Below, piece after piece: positions 16,871 to 26,520 of a stretch of DNA of 27,172 nucleotides. The translations under genes and the position numbers were made by a program. The stretch's first letter is position 1. Each line of letters starts with the position of its first letter. This DNA is from Chara braunii (lineage: Eukaryota; Streptophyta; Charophyceae; Charales; Characeae), in assembly GCA_003427395.1 (NCBI GenBank), contig BFEA01000428.1, forward strand, positions 1,223,394 through 1,250,565, read 5' to 3'. The notes under the pieces are model-generated. The model did no database searches. It saw only the letters and a list, made by a program, of their open reading frames with translations, and was not told where the DNA came from.

Positions 16871-17940
16871 TCACACCGTGTATCGGCGCGTTGACACGGA
16901 ATCCTCGCTACATCACCTGTCGTTCATATACATCTGTTTACACACAAGGGAGCGGAGGAGGGAAGGAGCGCCAAAAAATTGGGGGAGGGGGGGGGGGAAG
17001 GGGGAGGCGCGCGCTTAGGACGGGCGGCCAGCGGGGAGAGGAGAAAGGGAGACGAGCGGAGGGGTATGTGAGCAAAAAAGAGGGACGGAGCTGTTTTTTT
17101 CATTACCCACATTCATTCCCGGTTTCTCAATGAACAATTGCCGACTTCGCCACGTACACACCTTACGCCGCTGCCGCGGGCTAGATTCCATTCGATTGAT
17201 GACGTCAACGAAAGGCAGAAAAGAGTAGGAACGTACAGTGAAGCGTTGTAACTTACAGTTAAAGCGGATGCTGCTGGGTGCGATTGATGGCGTCAACGAA
17301 AAAGATAAATATCACATGCAGACGTCCAGTTGACGTTAAAACCTCGGTACTTTAGCAATTAACCTGTGATTAAATCGAAAATGCAGCTTCGAGTAGCAAT
17401 TTGAGCAGCCTAAGCAGTACTTTGAATGAACTCCCCACATGAACAATGAAAGAGAAACCCGACCCTGGCGATCGTCGTCAATAACACGGCCGGAATGTAC
17501 ATGCCTTCTTATACAGTCAATAAAGACGCTCAACGAGGGCGAAAGACACCTGTGGCAAAGGAATCCATCCAGTACTACCATTACAGTTTCATGACCGACA
17601 AGCCGAGTATTACTGTAAAAAACGTACAAAAGAAAAACAGAGAAATACTCGCTCACAAGGAGCAAATCGATATACCCCGAGCAGAAATGGTCGAAGAGAA
17701 AAACAAAGGTTTGCTTTATCGCTGTCATCTTTACCCCACATAGAACGCGCAGCGAACCATAGACACATCAATTAAGGACAACTTCCTGACCAGATACGTA
17801 GTTGATACACATGTTCGACCGACTTCTCCTACGGAAGACCTGAGTTAGCGTCCACACCCGCATGATTACCACCACAACATACATCTACATCAAAGCAGGA
17901 GAAGGGACCAGTATGACAGCAAATGAGCGACCCGGCCCAG
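16871..17940. other. noncoding spacer
   Basis: G-rich block at 16980-17060 (long G-runs). A direct repeat GATTGATGRCGTCAACGAAA is at about 17196 and 17283. No coding sequence is recognised. Confidence 0.4.
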
Positions 17941-17956
17941 TGTTTCATTTTCGCCT

Positions 17957-18170
17957 CTCTCTCTCTCTCTCTCTCTCCACACACATGGAAGCCTCTCTCT
18001 CTGCTTCCCCCCACACATGGAACCCTCTCTCTGTGCCTCCACACATGGAACCCTCTCTCTCTCTGCCTCCACACATGGAACCCTCTCTCTCTCTGCCTCC
18101 ACACATGGAACCCTCTCTCTCTCTCTCTCTTCTCTCTCACACACACACACGCACATGGAAGCCCCAACGC
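17957..18170. repeat. CT/CA minisatellite, about 32-bp units
   Basis: Repeats of CACACATGGAACCCTCTCTC followed by TCTCTGCCTC, about six units, are bounded by (CT)n and (CA)n runs. Open frames in every phase here come from the repeat. Confidence 0.9.
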
Positions 18171-19640
18171 GAAAAATCCGGACACGTACACTTCTGTTCG
18201 ACGCGAGGCTTTCTACCATATGCATAAAATCTTTAAAATCTTTTTCCAAAAGTTTAATTGACCTGGAAGCAAAGCCGATCGATCATCCACATTTGTTCGC
18301 TCATAACCGGGGAAGTCGTGCGTAAGTGATTTGTCCTTGCGCGGGAGAACGTGGGCGTCAACAATAATTCCTCAGAACGCCGCTCCTCGTCCCACGACCG
18401 TTTGAGAGAGACGCCAAGCGGCCCATCACCTCAAGCTGAGCTGCCCACCAATCTCTTCAGCGGAGAATCTGATCGCTAATCCAATCGCTGAATTTCTCAT
18501 TTCAATTCCAATCTCGAAAAGACAGTAATCATCAGCCACGACTCCCAAACTCTCTCTCTGTGCAGCTACAGACTTCACCGCTACAGTCTCTCTCTAGCTA
18601 CTCTCAAAGCCAGAGAGTGTGTGGCATCACCGCCTACGCTCACGTAAAGCTCCTGATCCTCCACTTGGCTTCTCCAAGAAGAAGCGCGGAAGAGCCGGGC
18701 AATCCGGATGGATCATTCAATCCCTCCACACCCCGCCGACGGGGATAGGAGAATTCGCCGGTTCGTCCACTCATCCCCACCCTTGATGACCTCATATCCA
18801 GCGAACATCATCGCAGATGAACCGACACAGGCAAAAAATATAAGAACGATTAAAAAAGCGGACAGACACTGTAACGAAACACACGCACGTTTTTTTGTTT
18901 TTTTTTTTTTTTTTTTGGTGAAAGAGTGAATCTCCACCCCTCGATCAGTGGGTGGTAGAGTGAGGTGGGCCGACAGGCAAAGGAATAAGCAGAAAGCCTC
19001 CCGATGAGACCGGGGCGGGGCGCACCCGGTTGAAACATGTATAGAGGAATGCGTGTGCGCGTTTGAGCGATATACACGTATGTAGGTAAGAAACGATTTT
19101 TATGGAATGCGTGTGAAGAGTAATTTGGCCATTGCTTCTTACCTTCTTCTTCCTCCTTCAACAAACCCTTGATCTCGTCTCCATCAGGTCCAAATCTCCG
19201 ACTCAGATCGTAATTAACCATATCCTCCTCTCCACAATCTTTTTCTCCTCTTCACTCCCCAATTTGTTCGAATATCAAATCTTCGAAATATGAACTCCGA
19301 CGAACCCTCGGGTCCTCGAGGCCAAATCTCCAACAGCCCCAGAAATTAACCAAAAAAAAAAAAAAAAAAACCAGATTCACCCCTAATTCCTCGTCCCTCG
19401 AAATCCTTTCGTCCAAGCTAATAACAACCCGAAGGTCTTAAGTTGCGGTAATTTGTCCTAAGAAGATCCCGACCTGGAAATTACATAGAGACCCCGATGG
19501 GAAAGCTTCAGACCGGGACTGAATTCCAACTCACCCTTACCACCCGCAGTGGACATATGCCTCCAACCAAGGCCAAACAGAACCAATCAACCTAATTCGT
19601 AACACACTAATAAGGTGTACCCATAGCATAAGGAAGATTC
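18171..19640. other. noncoding spacer
   Basis: Mixed sequence with T-runs (about 18891-18916) and an A-run (19352-19369). Several short frames are open but none is recognisable. A 5' UTR or promoter cannot be excluded for 18320-18760 (CT-rich), but I have no positive evidence. Confidence 0.35.
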
Positions 19641-19770
19641 CCATCCCCTCTCTCCACCCCTCTCTCCTCCCCTCTCCACCCCTCTCCAGCCCTCTCTCCA
19701 CCCCTCTCCACCCCTCTCTCCTCCCCTCTCCTCCCCTCTCCACCCCTCTCCACCCCCTCTCCACCTCTAG
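19641..19770. repeat. CTCTCCACCCCTCTC minisatellite
   Basis: Degenerate tandem CTCTCYWCCCC units of about 10-20 bp fill the interval. It is simple-sequence DNA. Confidence 0.85.
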
Positions 19771-21080
19771 GAAACGCGCGTATAAAAACTGTAGGCAAAG
19801 AAAGTATCCCCAGCTTGCACGCGTTCACCCACATCAAGCAAATGGACACAGGGACCCTCCCCTTCCCTCCTCGCCGCCTCGGACAGAAGTACAGGGCACT
19901 CCATTTTGGAGACACCAGATCGCGGTGGAGTAGGCATCCCGATCTGAGGCGTGAGGCGGGTGTAACTTGCACTTTGCAACCCACTCCCTCCTTCCAGATG
20001 ATTTTCGTTTCTCTCCCTTTTCCGTCATCTCCTCTTTCGATTCATCATCATGTCCGCCTCTCCACTCGGACCAATCGCTACGCATAAAACCCAACAAGAC
20101 CAGCTTCCCGCCACTCCACTCTTCGCGCCCGTTACCCTCCCCCCTCCCCCTCCCCCTCCCCCTTCTCCACCCGAACAAACGAAAGGTCGCAAATCATCTT
20201 CTTTAGACTTGTAATCACCGACAAATAGGCATGTGCACAGATCGATCCTCGCCGCATGCGATCGACTGCAACTGCCGCCCAGGACGGAAGTACATGATAT
20301 AGACCCGCGAAAAAGCATGCTTCCCGCCGTATATTTCCACCACTCTGCCCCCTAAGAGTGTTCGTTTATCCGTATTCCGGGGGATCCACCAACCAGCACA
20401 TCAGAGATGGATAGAGGCAATGTACTTGTCACATCATTATGATGATGATGATGACGTAGCACAAACGGGTGATGATGATTGGCACGGGAGAGGGATCAGA
20501 AACGTTAACACAGAATGCTTACTTCGTCAAAACGAAGCCCAACGACACCCAACTCGCTGGCGCTCACGTCTGCCACTTGTCACACCACAGATGATTTCCA
20601 TCCACGTGTCAACAAGCCCACGGCTGATGAGCGGCAACCGAGTGGCCCCAGAGCCATCAGATACCATACTCGAACATCATCAGCACACAGCGACATCCAA
20701 CTCGCTGGTGAACTCGCGCGGCACATGGAAACACCCAAAGTGTTCGTGTGCGCAAATTAGCCCAAAGGCCGATCTGCACTCACGGCTACAAGTGACCTGT
20801 TGTACACGAGGGCGTCGAAGCCATCCAACGCCATTCTCGTATTGTTAATGCCCAGCGACAATCAACTCACTGGTAGACGACCATCACTTCCCGCCTCCTC
20901 TTACTGGACGTCCTCCTTCCCAACCTTATAAACATTATCCAATTATAAGTGATGTGCGGGTAAACATGCTGTTCTTAGCAAATCCATAAGTCCTTTTTCT
21001 TAACAGAGGGCATGGTGCCCTACAATTACAATCACCACGTCCAAGTGTGCACCTCGTAATTCCTGCTCGACAAATTCGTC
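19771..21080. other. noncoding spacer
   Basis: Includes a GATGATGATGATGACG microsatellite at about 20439-20455 and three scattered copies of CCAACTCGCTGG or close variants (about 20551, 20698, 20860). No gene is recognised. Confidence 0.35.
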
Positions 21081-21084
21081 CACA

Positions 21085-21086
21085 AA

Positions 21087-21122
<36 letters not shown>

Positions 21123-21313
21123 TCTTCCTTCATTACCTCCTCTCCCCCCCTCCATCCTTTCCTCCTGCAATCCCTCAGTCCCTCCCTTCCTCCCTCTTAC
21201 CTACCTCCGTTCTCTTCAATCCCTCCATTACCTCCTCTCTCTCTCTCTGTCAGTCCCTCCCTTCCTCCCTCTTGCCTGCCTCTGTTCTCTTCAATCCCTC
21301 CATTACCTCCCAT

Positions 21314-21366
<53 letters not shown>

Positions 21367-21375
21367 TCTCCCCCC
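21085..21375. repeat. (CT)n(CA)n tracts and a 75-bp duplication
   Basis: CAGTCCCTCCCTTCCTCCCT followed by CTTRCCTRCCTCYGTTCTCT starts at 21176 and 21251. (CT)n-(CA)n compound microsatellites bound the block on both sides. It lies just 3' of the REF/SRPP stop codon. Confidence 0.85.
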
Positions 21376-21484
21376 CCACACAAACACAGGAGTTCGTAGC
21401 GAAATCGAGGCAGCTTTAGCGAGCGAGCGGGCGGATTTGGCAAGCAAACGAACCGTGCCAACTTGCCGTACAGTTTTGATCAAT

Positions 21485-22168
21485 TTATTCATGAAGATGG
21501 GCGCCTTCTCGCGCTCCCAGAACTTCCTTCGGCACTTGATTCAAGAGTTGGTCAAGCTTCTCCACAGGAACGAGCGGCACCCAGTTGGCCACCGGAGTGA
21601 TAACCGGAAGACGGCTTTCCCTGAGAAAGGACATGGTGGAGTTGAATTTCTCAGCGCCAAACATTGCCCAAGGCGATGCGATCTGCACTGCCTGAGGAAC
21701 CATCGGAAGCTCCAACGCGGCTTTCCACGCCTCGTAGAGACCTTTTTCTGCCGCTGGCTCATATTTGTCATACAATCCTTTGGCGGTCTTCACTAGTCCT
21801 TGCTCCTGAACTTCGTGAGCGACATTCTTCGCCGTCTCCGGCGTGTGCTTCTTCACTGCGTCGTATGCCATAGCCGATTTCTCCTTGACATAGCTTGGCA
21901 CGTACTCTGGGAGAACGTGGAACACATCATCCACCTTCCGGTCGACGAACTTCAGTAGCTTCGCCGGTTTGTCCTCCAGCTTGTTGTACACAGGTCCCAC
22001 CACTGTCTTCACAGTCCCCTCGACGCTGTCCACTCTCGGCTTCAACGCGCCCGAGCTCTCCTTGGCATGCTCATAAAGCGCATAGATGTAACTGACGGCT
22101 CTGATGAGCGCGATGCGGAAGAAACCCAGATACTTCAGATCCTGCTCGTTGACAGTGCTGCTGATCGA

Positions 22169-22202
<34 letters not shown>

Positions 22203-22264
22203 ATGTCACGCGCCGCCTCGCCGGGAAGAGCTTTCGAATACTGATCAGGGTGTTGATCATCCAT
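21485..22264 (-). CDS. REF/SRPP-family lipid-droplet protein, complete, intronless
   Basis: 259 residues. After an acidic-polar N-terminus with a Ser/Pro run (about residues 22-36, SSSSPPPPPPP), the REF domain begins at about residue 43: LKYLGFFRIALIRAVSYIY, YEHAKESSGALKPRVDSVEG, TVKTVVGPVYNKLEDKPAKL and LKFVDRKVDDVFHVLPEYVP. These are the signature blocks of the rubber elongation factor / small rubber particle protein family. In plants that make no rubber, members coat cytosolic lipid droplets and affect their size and growth. No signal peptide or true membrane segment is seen; membrane binding is through amphipathic regions. The length is close to the family norm. The start ATG has a strong context (GACCATGG). 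The stop TAA is read within GAATAAA. The frame is intact from end to end with GC-rich codons, unlike the surrounding repeats, and this is the most secure gene of the window. Confidence 0.95.
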
Positions 22265-23157
22265 GGTCGCTCACGCCTATCTGTTGACTTACCGGCAGGT
22301 TCCTCTTCCTGATTAATTACAGTACTTAATCGGAGAAGAACTAATGAAGGAGTGGAGAAACTACCACCTCCGCTCCCAACGCAGGACGTAAGCGTCGTCT
22401 GCTCCGCGATTACGTTGCTTACCTCTTCTGACTGGTCTCACAGATCTCTCCTCGACTGATTGTTCCTCCTCCTCTACCCCGATGGTAGAGATATCTCCCC
22501 TCTCCCCTCACTTCTGATATGCTCTTTCCCCTTACTCCCACTCTCAGACAACCAATTTCAATCCGCAATCCGACGTCAACCACCACCGAGACCTTCGCAG
22601 AACAACGGCGCGCCGAAAACCTACCAGCGCTGAGGAAGATAGCGCGCGAAGAGACGCACGCTTCTTTTCACCTTCGTCGAAAGCTAGATTACAACACGCA
22701 CGGCGGGAAAGAGTCCGCTATTTGGCGCGGCGACGGTATTGAGAGCCCGCGCAAACTGATCTCGCCTTCGTCTAAAGTCTCTATGAGTCTCTAAGAAATG
22801 CCTTCCGCCGTCTGTCACTACTAGAAGCGTCCAAGATGTCACGAAGATTCTTGCTTTTTTTCGGGGGGGGAGAGAAGATGTCACGAAGATTCTCCTCGCT
22901 GCTCTACTACGTCATCCATCCTCCCGTCTATCGGCCGTCCTCTTGGCGCCAAGTCCATCGACCAAGCTATAGGTGGTGACCTATGGAATACGCGCAACTC
23001 AATGGGCGCGTCGGCACAAAAATTGTTTCTGCCGCCGAGGCGCGCTCCGCTCGAAAACGCGCGGCAACTGTCTACCTCGCGCACTCTTTTTCTTGCTGGC
23101 GCTCTCTCTAGCGGTCTCTACAGGAGGGGGCTGGACGCGCCTCCAGGGGCTACCGGT
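22265..23157. other. REF/SRPP upstream region
   Basis: Presumed 5' UTR and promoter of the minus-strand gene. A CCGGTAAGTCAACAG motif about 30-45 bp upstream of the ATG (minus strand) looks like a splice donor, but using it would skip the start codon. GACGTCA, an ACGT-core motif that binds bZIP factors in plants, is at about 22572. A 42-bp direct repeat (AAGATGTCACGAAGATTCT at 22833 and 22875) lies farther upstream. No clear TATA box is assigned. Confidence 0.4.
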
Positions 23158-23232
23158 AGGTCCCACTTACACGAATTATTACGCGATATTGACCGTAGAT
23201 AGCAAAGATCGACGGCCAGAATATCTTAATCC
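23158..23232. mobile_element. partial copy of the element at 23709-23795
   Basis: TAGGTCCCACTTACACGAAT and the shared segment GACCGTAGATAGCAAAGATC followed by GACGG match 23709 onward. The right inverted end is missing. Confidence 0.55.
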
Positions 23233-23473
23233 GTACAACGAAAGCGAACGAAAACCGCGCAGGATTTCCACCGCGCGCCAACGAAAACGAACCGGCGTGG
23301 CGCGGCGCGGCATTGAGGAACCATCCTCGAAAACTCAACTGGGGTCCCAATTGAGCGCGTGTTTTTTCATTTTCAATTTTCAATTTTCATTTCCTGGCCG
23401 TCGATCTCCGCAATCAATGGCCAGAACAGAAAACTGCACGCTACCGGTAGTAGTGCGGTTCAAACCCGGGCCG

Positions 23474-23639
23474 AGGTCCCACTGGCAAAGAGAAAGAGAA
23501 TTGGATTCAGCTCCTGAATCTGTACATGCGTTCTGCGTAGATGCAGAAACGCAGTCCAATCGCGATTTCCTGCACTTTGCCATGCATACGTCCACATTCC
23601 GCCTTTAAATCCAATCCTCTTGGCTACCAAGTGGGACCT
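23474..23639. mobile_element. MITE family B, copy 4 (both ends intact)
   Basis: AGGTCCCACTGGCAAAGAGA, GAATTGGATTCAGCTCCTGA and ATCTGTAC at the left pair with GTCCACATTCCGCC, TTTAAATCCAATCCTC and TTGGCTACCAAGTGGGACCT at the right. This copy defines the family ends best. The inner TGCGT..TGCAGAAACGCA forms a further small stem. Confidence 0.7.
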
Positions 23640-23708
23640 ACCCACCCCCCCCGCCCCCCCAAGTCCCGCCCATACAGTTACAGGGGTGTAACGCTCCGCC
23701 CGGGGGCT

Positions 23709-23795
23709 AGGTCCCACTTTCACGAATTAAGAGATTCTGACCGTAGATAGCAAAGATCGACGGCTGAAATCTCCTGATTTGCGCAAGTGGGACCT
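23709..23795. mobile_element. short AGGTCCCACTT inverted-repeat element
   Basis: AGGTCCCACTT at the left is matched by AAGTGGGACCT at the right. The interior is 65 bp and includes GACCGTAGATAGCAAAGATC, also found at 23158-23232. The ends match family B while the interior differs, suggesting shared transposition machinery. Confidence 0.6.
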
Positions 23796-23865
23796 TGCCC
23801 CGCCGGTGAGCTGGGTGCACTTTTTTCCCCGCAGAGGTAGCGGGAGACTCACCTTTCCTTTCTCG

Positions 23866-23994
23866 AATGGCGCGTGTATCTTTCTATCCTCTACGGAAAT
23901 ATACATTCGCGATTTCACACACGACTGTACTCGCCAAATGTGTGAAATCGGGAGTGTATGTTTCCGTAGAAGATGGAAAGATACACGCGCCATT
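23866..23994. mobile_element. hairpin element I
   Basis: AATGGCGCGTGTATCTTTCT, ATCCTCTACGGAAATATACA and TTCGCGATTTCACAC at the left pair with GTGTGAAATCGGGAGTGTAT, GTTTCCGTAGAAGATGG and AAAGATACACGCGCCATT at the right. Arms are about 57 bp and the loop about 16 bp. It is related in part to element H. Confidence 0.7.
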
Positions 23995-24347
23995 GTTTTG
24001 TCTTTTTCCGCCTTTGAGAAAGTGGTGGAGCGAGCCTTTCCCTTCGTGGCTTGGTAGACCCTCGCTTGGCGCTGGCCGTCCGTCTGGTAATTCCCGCCAC
24101 TGCGGCATTCCACCATCGTGTCCGTCCAATGAAAACCAGCCACATCAGCACTCGCAGATCCCTTGTGAATACAGCTGGGCTTCCTCCCATCAGCAAACTC
24201 AGCCACTTCAGCGCGCGACGCCTGTGCTACAACTAACTCCTCAGCGACCTGAGAAAAGCGGACTGTAAAAAAGAAAAGAAAAAAAGAAAAGCAGACTGCG
24301 AGAGGCCATGTGCGTCAGTTGTTGGTAATCGTTAACCGGACGGCTCG
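23995..24347. other. noncoding spacer
   Basis: Mixed sequence without recognised coding or repeats other than an A-rich stretch at 24266-24291. It forms the left flank of the U6 retropseudogene. Confidence 0.35.
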
Positions 24348-24361
24348 AAAACGTCTAAGTA
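24348..24361. repeat. left target-site duplication of the U6 retropseudogene
   Basis: AAAACGTCTAAGTA is found here and identically at 26304-26317. The U6 5' end starts at the next base. A perfect 14-bp match exactly at both borders supports LINE-type retroposition. Confidence 0.85.
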
Positions 24362-24387
24362 GTCCTTCGGGACATCCGTTAAAATTG
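24362..24387 (+). pseudogene. U6 snRNA 5' part (split retropseudogene)
   Basis: GTCCTTCGGGACATCCGTTA followed by AAATTG matches the 5' stem-loop and following bases of plant U6 snRNA. It lacks one base pair of the stem and has ATCCGTT for ATCCGAT. The similarity stops at 24387, where an inverted repeat starts. The catalytic ACAGAGA box that should follow is absent from both parts, so the copy is dead. Confidence 0.85.
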
Positions 24388-24642
24388 TGGGAGAGTGTTG
24401 GCCATAGCCTCTGCTGCTACTCGATGAAGGGTGGGGGACGATGAGAAAGGGAGGCACAGCTACTGGCAGGTCTCGGTCTTTGTGTTACCCAGACCCCCAC
24501 TGGCGGCCCCAACCCTATACCCTAACCATTAGGGGCAAGGGGCAACATGAAATCTCCCCTTCACAGAGAGAGGAAACTATGCTTGCAGGGGTCCCCTCTA
24601 GATAGTCTTAGGAGTAGGTAGTGGAAGGCAAAAGAAAAACAG
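24387..24642. repeat. left arm of a long inverted repeat
   Basis: About 256 bp starting GTGGGAGAGTGTTGGCCATA and ending near GTAGTGGAAGGCAAAAG. It is nearly identical to the reverse complement of 25853-26099, differing mainly by CCATTAGGGG versus GGAG near the middle and a few single bases. Confidence 0.9.
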
Positions 24643-24734
24643 ATGTTGAGAGAAGAATATAGAAAGAAAAAAAAAAATTGGAACCATACAAAGAAAGAAG
24701 ATTTTTTTTTTTTTCTCTCTTTTTTTTTTTTTTT

Positions 24735-25060
24735 TTTTAAGTCCCGGGTGTTGTAGAGGCTAATTACCAGGCACACGCAGGGATCACCGGAAGCACTGAG
24801 CCTTGGCCGTCCTAAGATCACAAGGTCACCTCCCAACCCAACCATTCATCAATACTCCCAGCGTATCCCCTACCCTACTATCCTACCTCAGTGTAACCCA
24901 CTCAGGATCATCACCGAACCAGCAGGTGGGTGACTTGGACCAGACAGCATGACAGGCACCAAGGCTAGCTATTACCCCAGTCCCAGTGGAAGCGGAATCG
25001 GACAGGCCACGCTGTACGGGAACTTCGGACGCCAGGCACTACTATATTCTACCAACCTCG
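24735..25060. repeat. dispersed repeat family D, copy 2
   Basis: Begins after a T-run with AAGTCCCGGGTGTTGTAGAG and contains CTATCCTACCTCAGTGTAAC and CCACTCAGGATCATCACC, parallel to 245-620. The first motif also occurs in opposite orientation at about 25650-25666. Confidence 0.55.
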
Positions 25061-25137
25061 TGTCCTTATGCAAGAGACTATAGACCCCTGGGTTTATCTT
25101 CGGGGACAGGCTAACTAGCAGTCAGTACCCCAGCCAG

Positions 25138-25247
25138 ACAGTCTACTGTCCTTCCCCCAGCTTACCCAAGGCCAGGCGGAACTCAGACTGACAGTCCTAC
25201 TGTCCTTCCCCTAGCGTGCCCCTATCTTGGCTAGGTGGAACTCAGAC
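25138..25247. repeat. 53-bp tandem duplication
   Basis: ACAGTCTACTGTCCTTCCCC and ACAGTCCTACTGTCCTTCCC, each ending GGAACTCAGAC, start at 25138 and 25191. Confidence 0.75.
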
Positions 25248-25384
25248 CCGCTGGGGTAACTATCGTAATCTACACCCTAGGGACTAAGTCTTTCTAACCC
25301 CTCCCTCAGTCAAACTGTAGACATATGCAAGCCCGTAGGCCGTATGCCCGTAGGCTACGTATGATATATGTGTGTATATCCAGA

Positions 25385-25444
25385 CACCAGTTGTATACCC
25401 GAAGGCAGTATGTACACCAGTTGTATACCCGAAGGCAGTATGTA
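25385..25444. repeat. 30-bp tandem repeat
   Basis: CACCAGTTGTATACCCGAAG followed by GCAGTATGTA is present twice in a row. Confidence 0.9.
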
Positions 25445-25764
25445 TGTATAACGGGCCCAACCGGACAACCCCCCCCAAAGTCAGTAACCAAGCTCGAACC
25501 CGTAACCTGTGAGATATATCTGCAAGACTCAACCGTATGAACATCAATCGGAAATGGCACGTATGTGTGGTATATCAGACTGGGGAGGACAATCGAACAG
25601 CCAAGACCAATACCCCAAGCAAGCCCTGCAGAACCCAGAACCGGGATACAACACCCGGGACTTGATCCCCTGACCAATACAGGCAGGGTCTGTAATCATA
25701 ACCATGTAGTGGTCAGAGGATAGTGTGTCCAGCCGTGCGTCAATCTAACGCCCTGCCGGTGTCC

Positions 25765-25850
25765 ATGCGCAAGGCTGCGGATTTGAACCCGCAACCTTAT
25801 ACCACAATGCGCATTTCCAACCGGTGCTCTAACCACTGAGCTACATCAAC
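25765..25850 (-). other. tRNA-derived sequence (pol III A and B boxes)
   Basis: On the minus strand GTTGATG is followed by TAGCTCAGTGGTTAGAGC, a textbook D arm / A box, and about 35 nt later by GGTTCAAATCC (B box) within TGCGGGTTCAAATCCGCA. The anticodon arm does not fold in the standard way (about 10 extra bases) and the T loop is one base too long. A tRNA-derived SINE head or tRNA pseudogene fits better than a working tRNA. It adjoins the right inverted-repeat arm. Confidence 0.6.
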
Positions 25851-25852
25851 TT

Positions 25853-26099
25853 CTGTTTCTTTACCTTCCACTACCTACTCCTAAGACTATCTAGAGGGGA
25901 CCCCTGCAAGCATAGTTTCCTCTCTCTGTGAAGGGGAGATTTCATGTTGCCCCTTGCTCCTTAGGGTATAGGGTTGGGGCCGCCAGTGGGGGTCTGGCTA
26001 ACACAAAGACCGAGACCTGCCAGTAGCTGTGCCTCCCTTTCTCATCGTCCCCCACCCTTCATCGAGTAGCAGCAGAGGCTATGGCCAACACTCTCCCAC
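25853..26099. repeat. right arm of the long inverted repeat
   Basis: Reverse complement of 24387-24642 with very few differences. About 131 bp of unrelated sequence separates its outer end from the U6 3' part. Confidence 0.9.
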
Positions 26100-26230
26100 A
26101 CACCACACACAACCCACTCGCGCTCACACTCACACCCGTGTTGGTCATAGACCCCGCTAATACCGATCAGGGGTATCCAGAGGACTATCACAGTCCGTTG
26201 GCACTAAGTGCGCCGCAGGAGGCTAAAAAA

Positions 26231-26289
26231 GATTAGCATGGCCCCTGTGCAAGGATGACACGCATAAATCGAGAAATGGTCCAAATTTT
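26231..26289 (+). pseudogene. U6 snRNA 3' part (split retropseudogene)
   Basis: GATTAGCATGGCCCCTGTGC, AAGGATGACACGCATAAATC and GAGAAATGGTCCAAATTTT match the 3' two-thirds of plant U6 with only a few changes (CTGTGC for CTGCGC, CATAAATC for CACAAATC). The run of T is interrupted by G, then a short tail with A6 (GTTGCAGAAAAAAC) leads to the target duplication. Confidence 0.9.
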
Positions 26290-26303
26290 GTTGCAGAAAA
26301 AAC

Positions 26304-26317
26304 AAAACGTCTAAGTA
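26304..26317. repeat. right target-site duplication of the U6 retropseudogene
   Basis: AAAACGTCTAAGTA, identical to 24348-24361. Confidence 0.85.
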
Positions 26318-26520
26318 AAAAAAGAGAAGGGAAAATTTGTCTGGCGCCCCTGTAATTTGCGTTATTTTGCGTCGCGCCCCTCCGACGACCGATTTACCCT
26401 GTCGCGCCCCTCTGAGCAAGGTTCAAATTTTCCATAAGACCTCGGTGTCGTTTGGGCCTCAAATCTTTTCGTTACGCCCCTACTGGTACCAGTCCCTAAT
26501 TTGCGGGATGCCCCTACCGG

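Noticed and set aside
17957-18170. Regularly spaced 32-bp repeats resembling a CRISPR array
   Set aside because: The repeats are head-to-tail simple sequence with no unique spacers, and the genome is eukaryotic.
17862-18325. Overlapping open frames of 100-120 codons on both strands
   Set aside because: They are produced by the CT/CA minisatellite and have no protein features.
20620-20650. CTGATGAGCGG...CCGAG, hammerhead-like
   Set aside because: A short stem could form, but there is no GAAA box after it and no matching stem III.
22110-22140. CTGATGAGCGCGATGCGGAAGAAAC, hammerhead-like
   Set aside because: It lies antisense within the conserved REF domain coding region and stem II does not pair properly.
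24362-26289. U6 gene with a spliceable GT-AG intron
   Set aside because: GT can be read at the left border and AG before ATTAGC at the right, but joining them loses about 16 conserved bases including ACAGAGA, so splicing would not give a functional U6.
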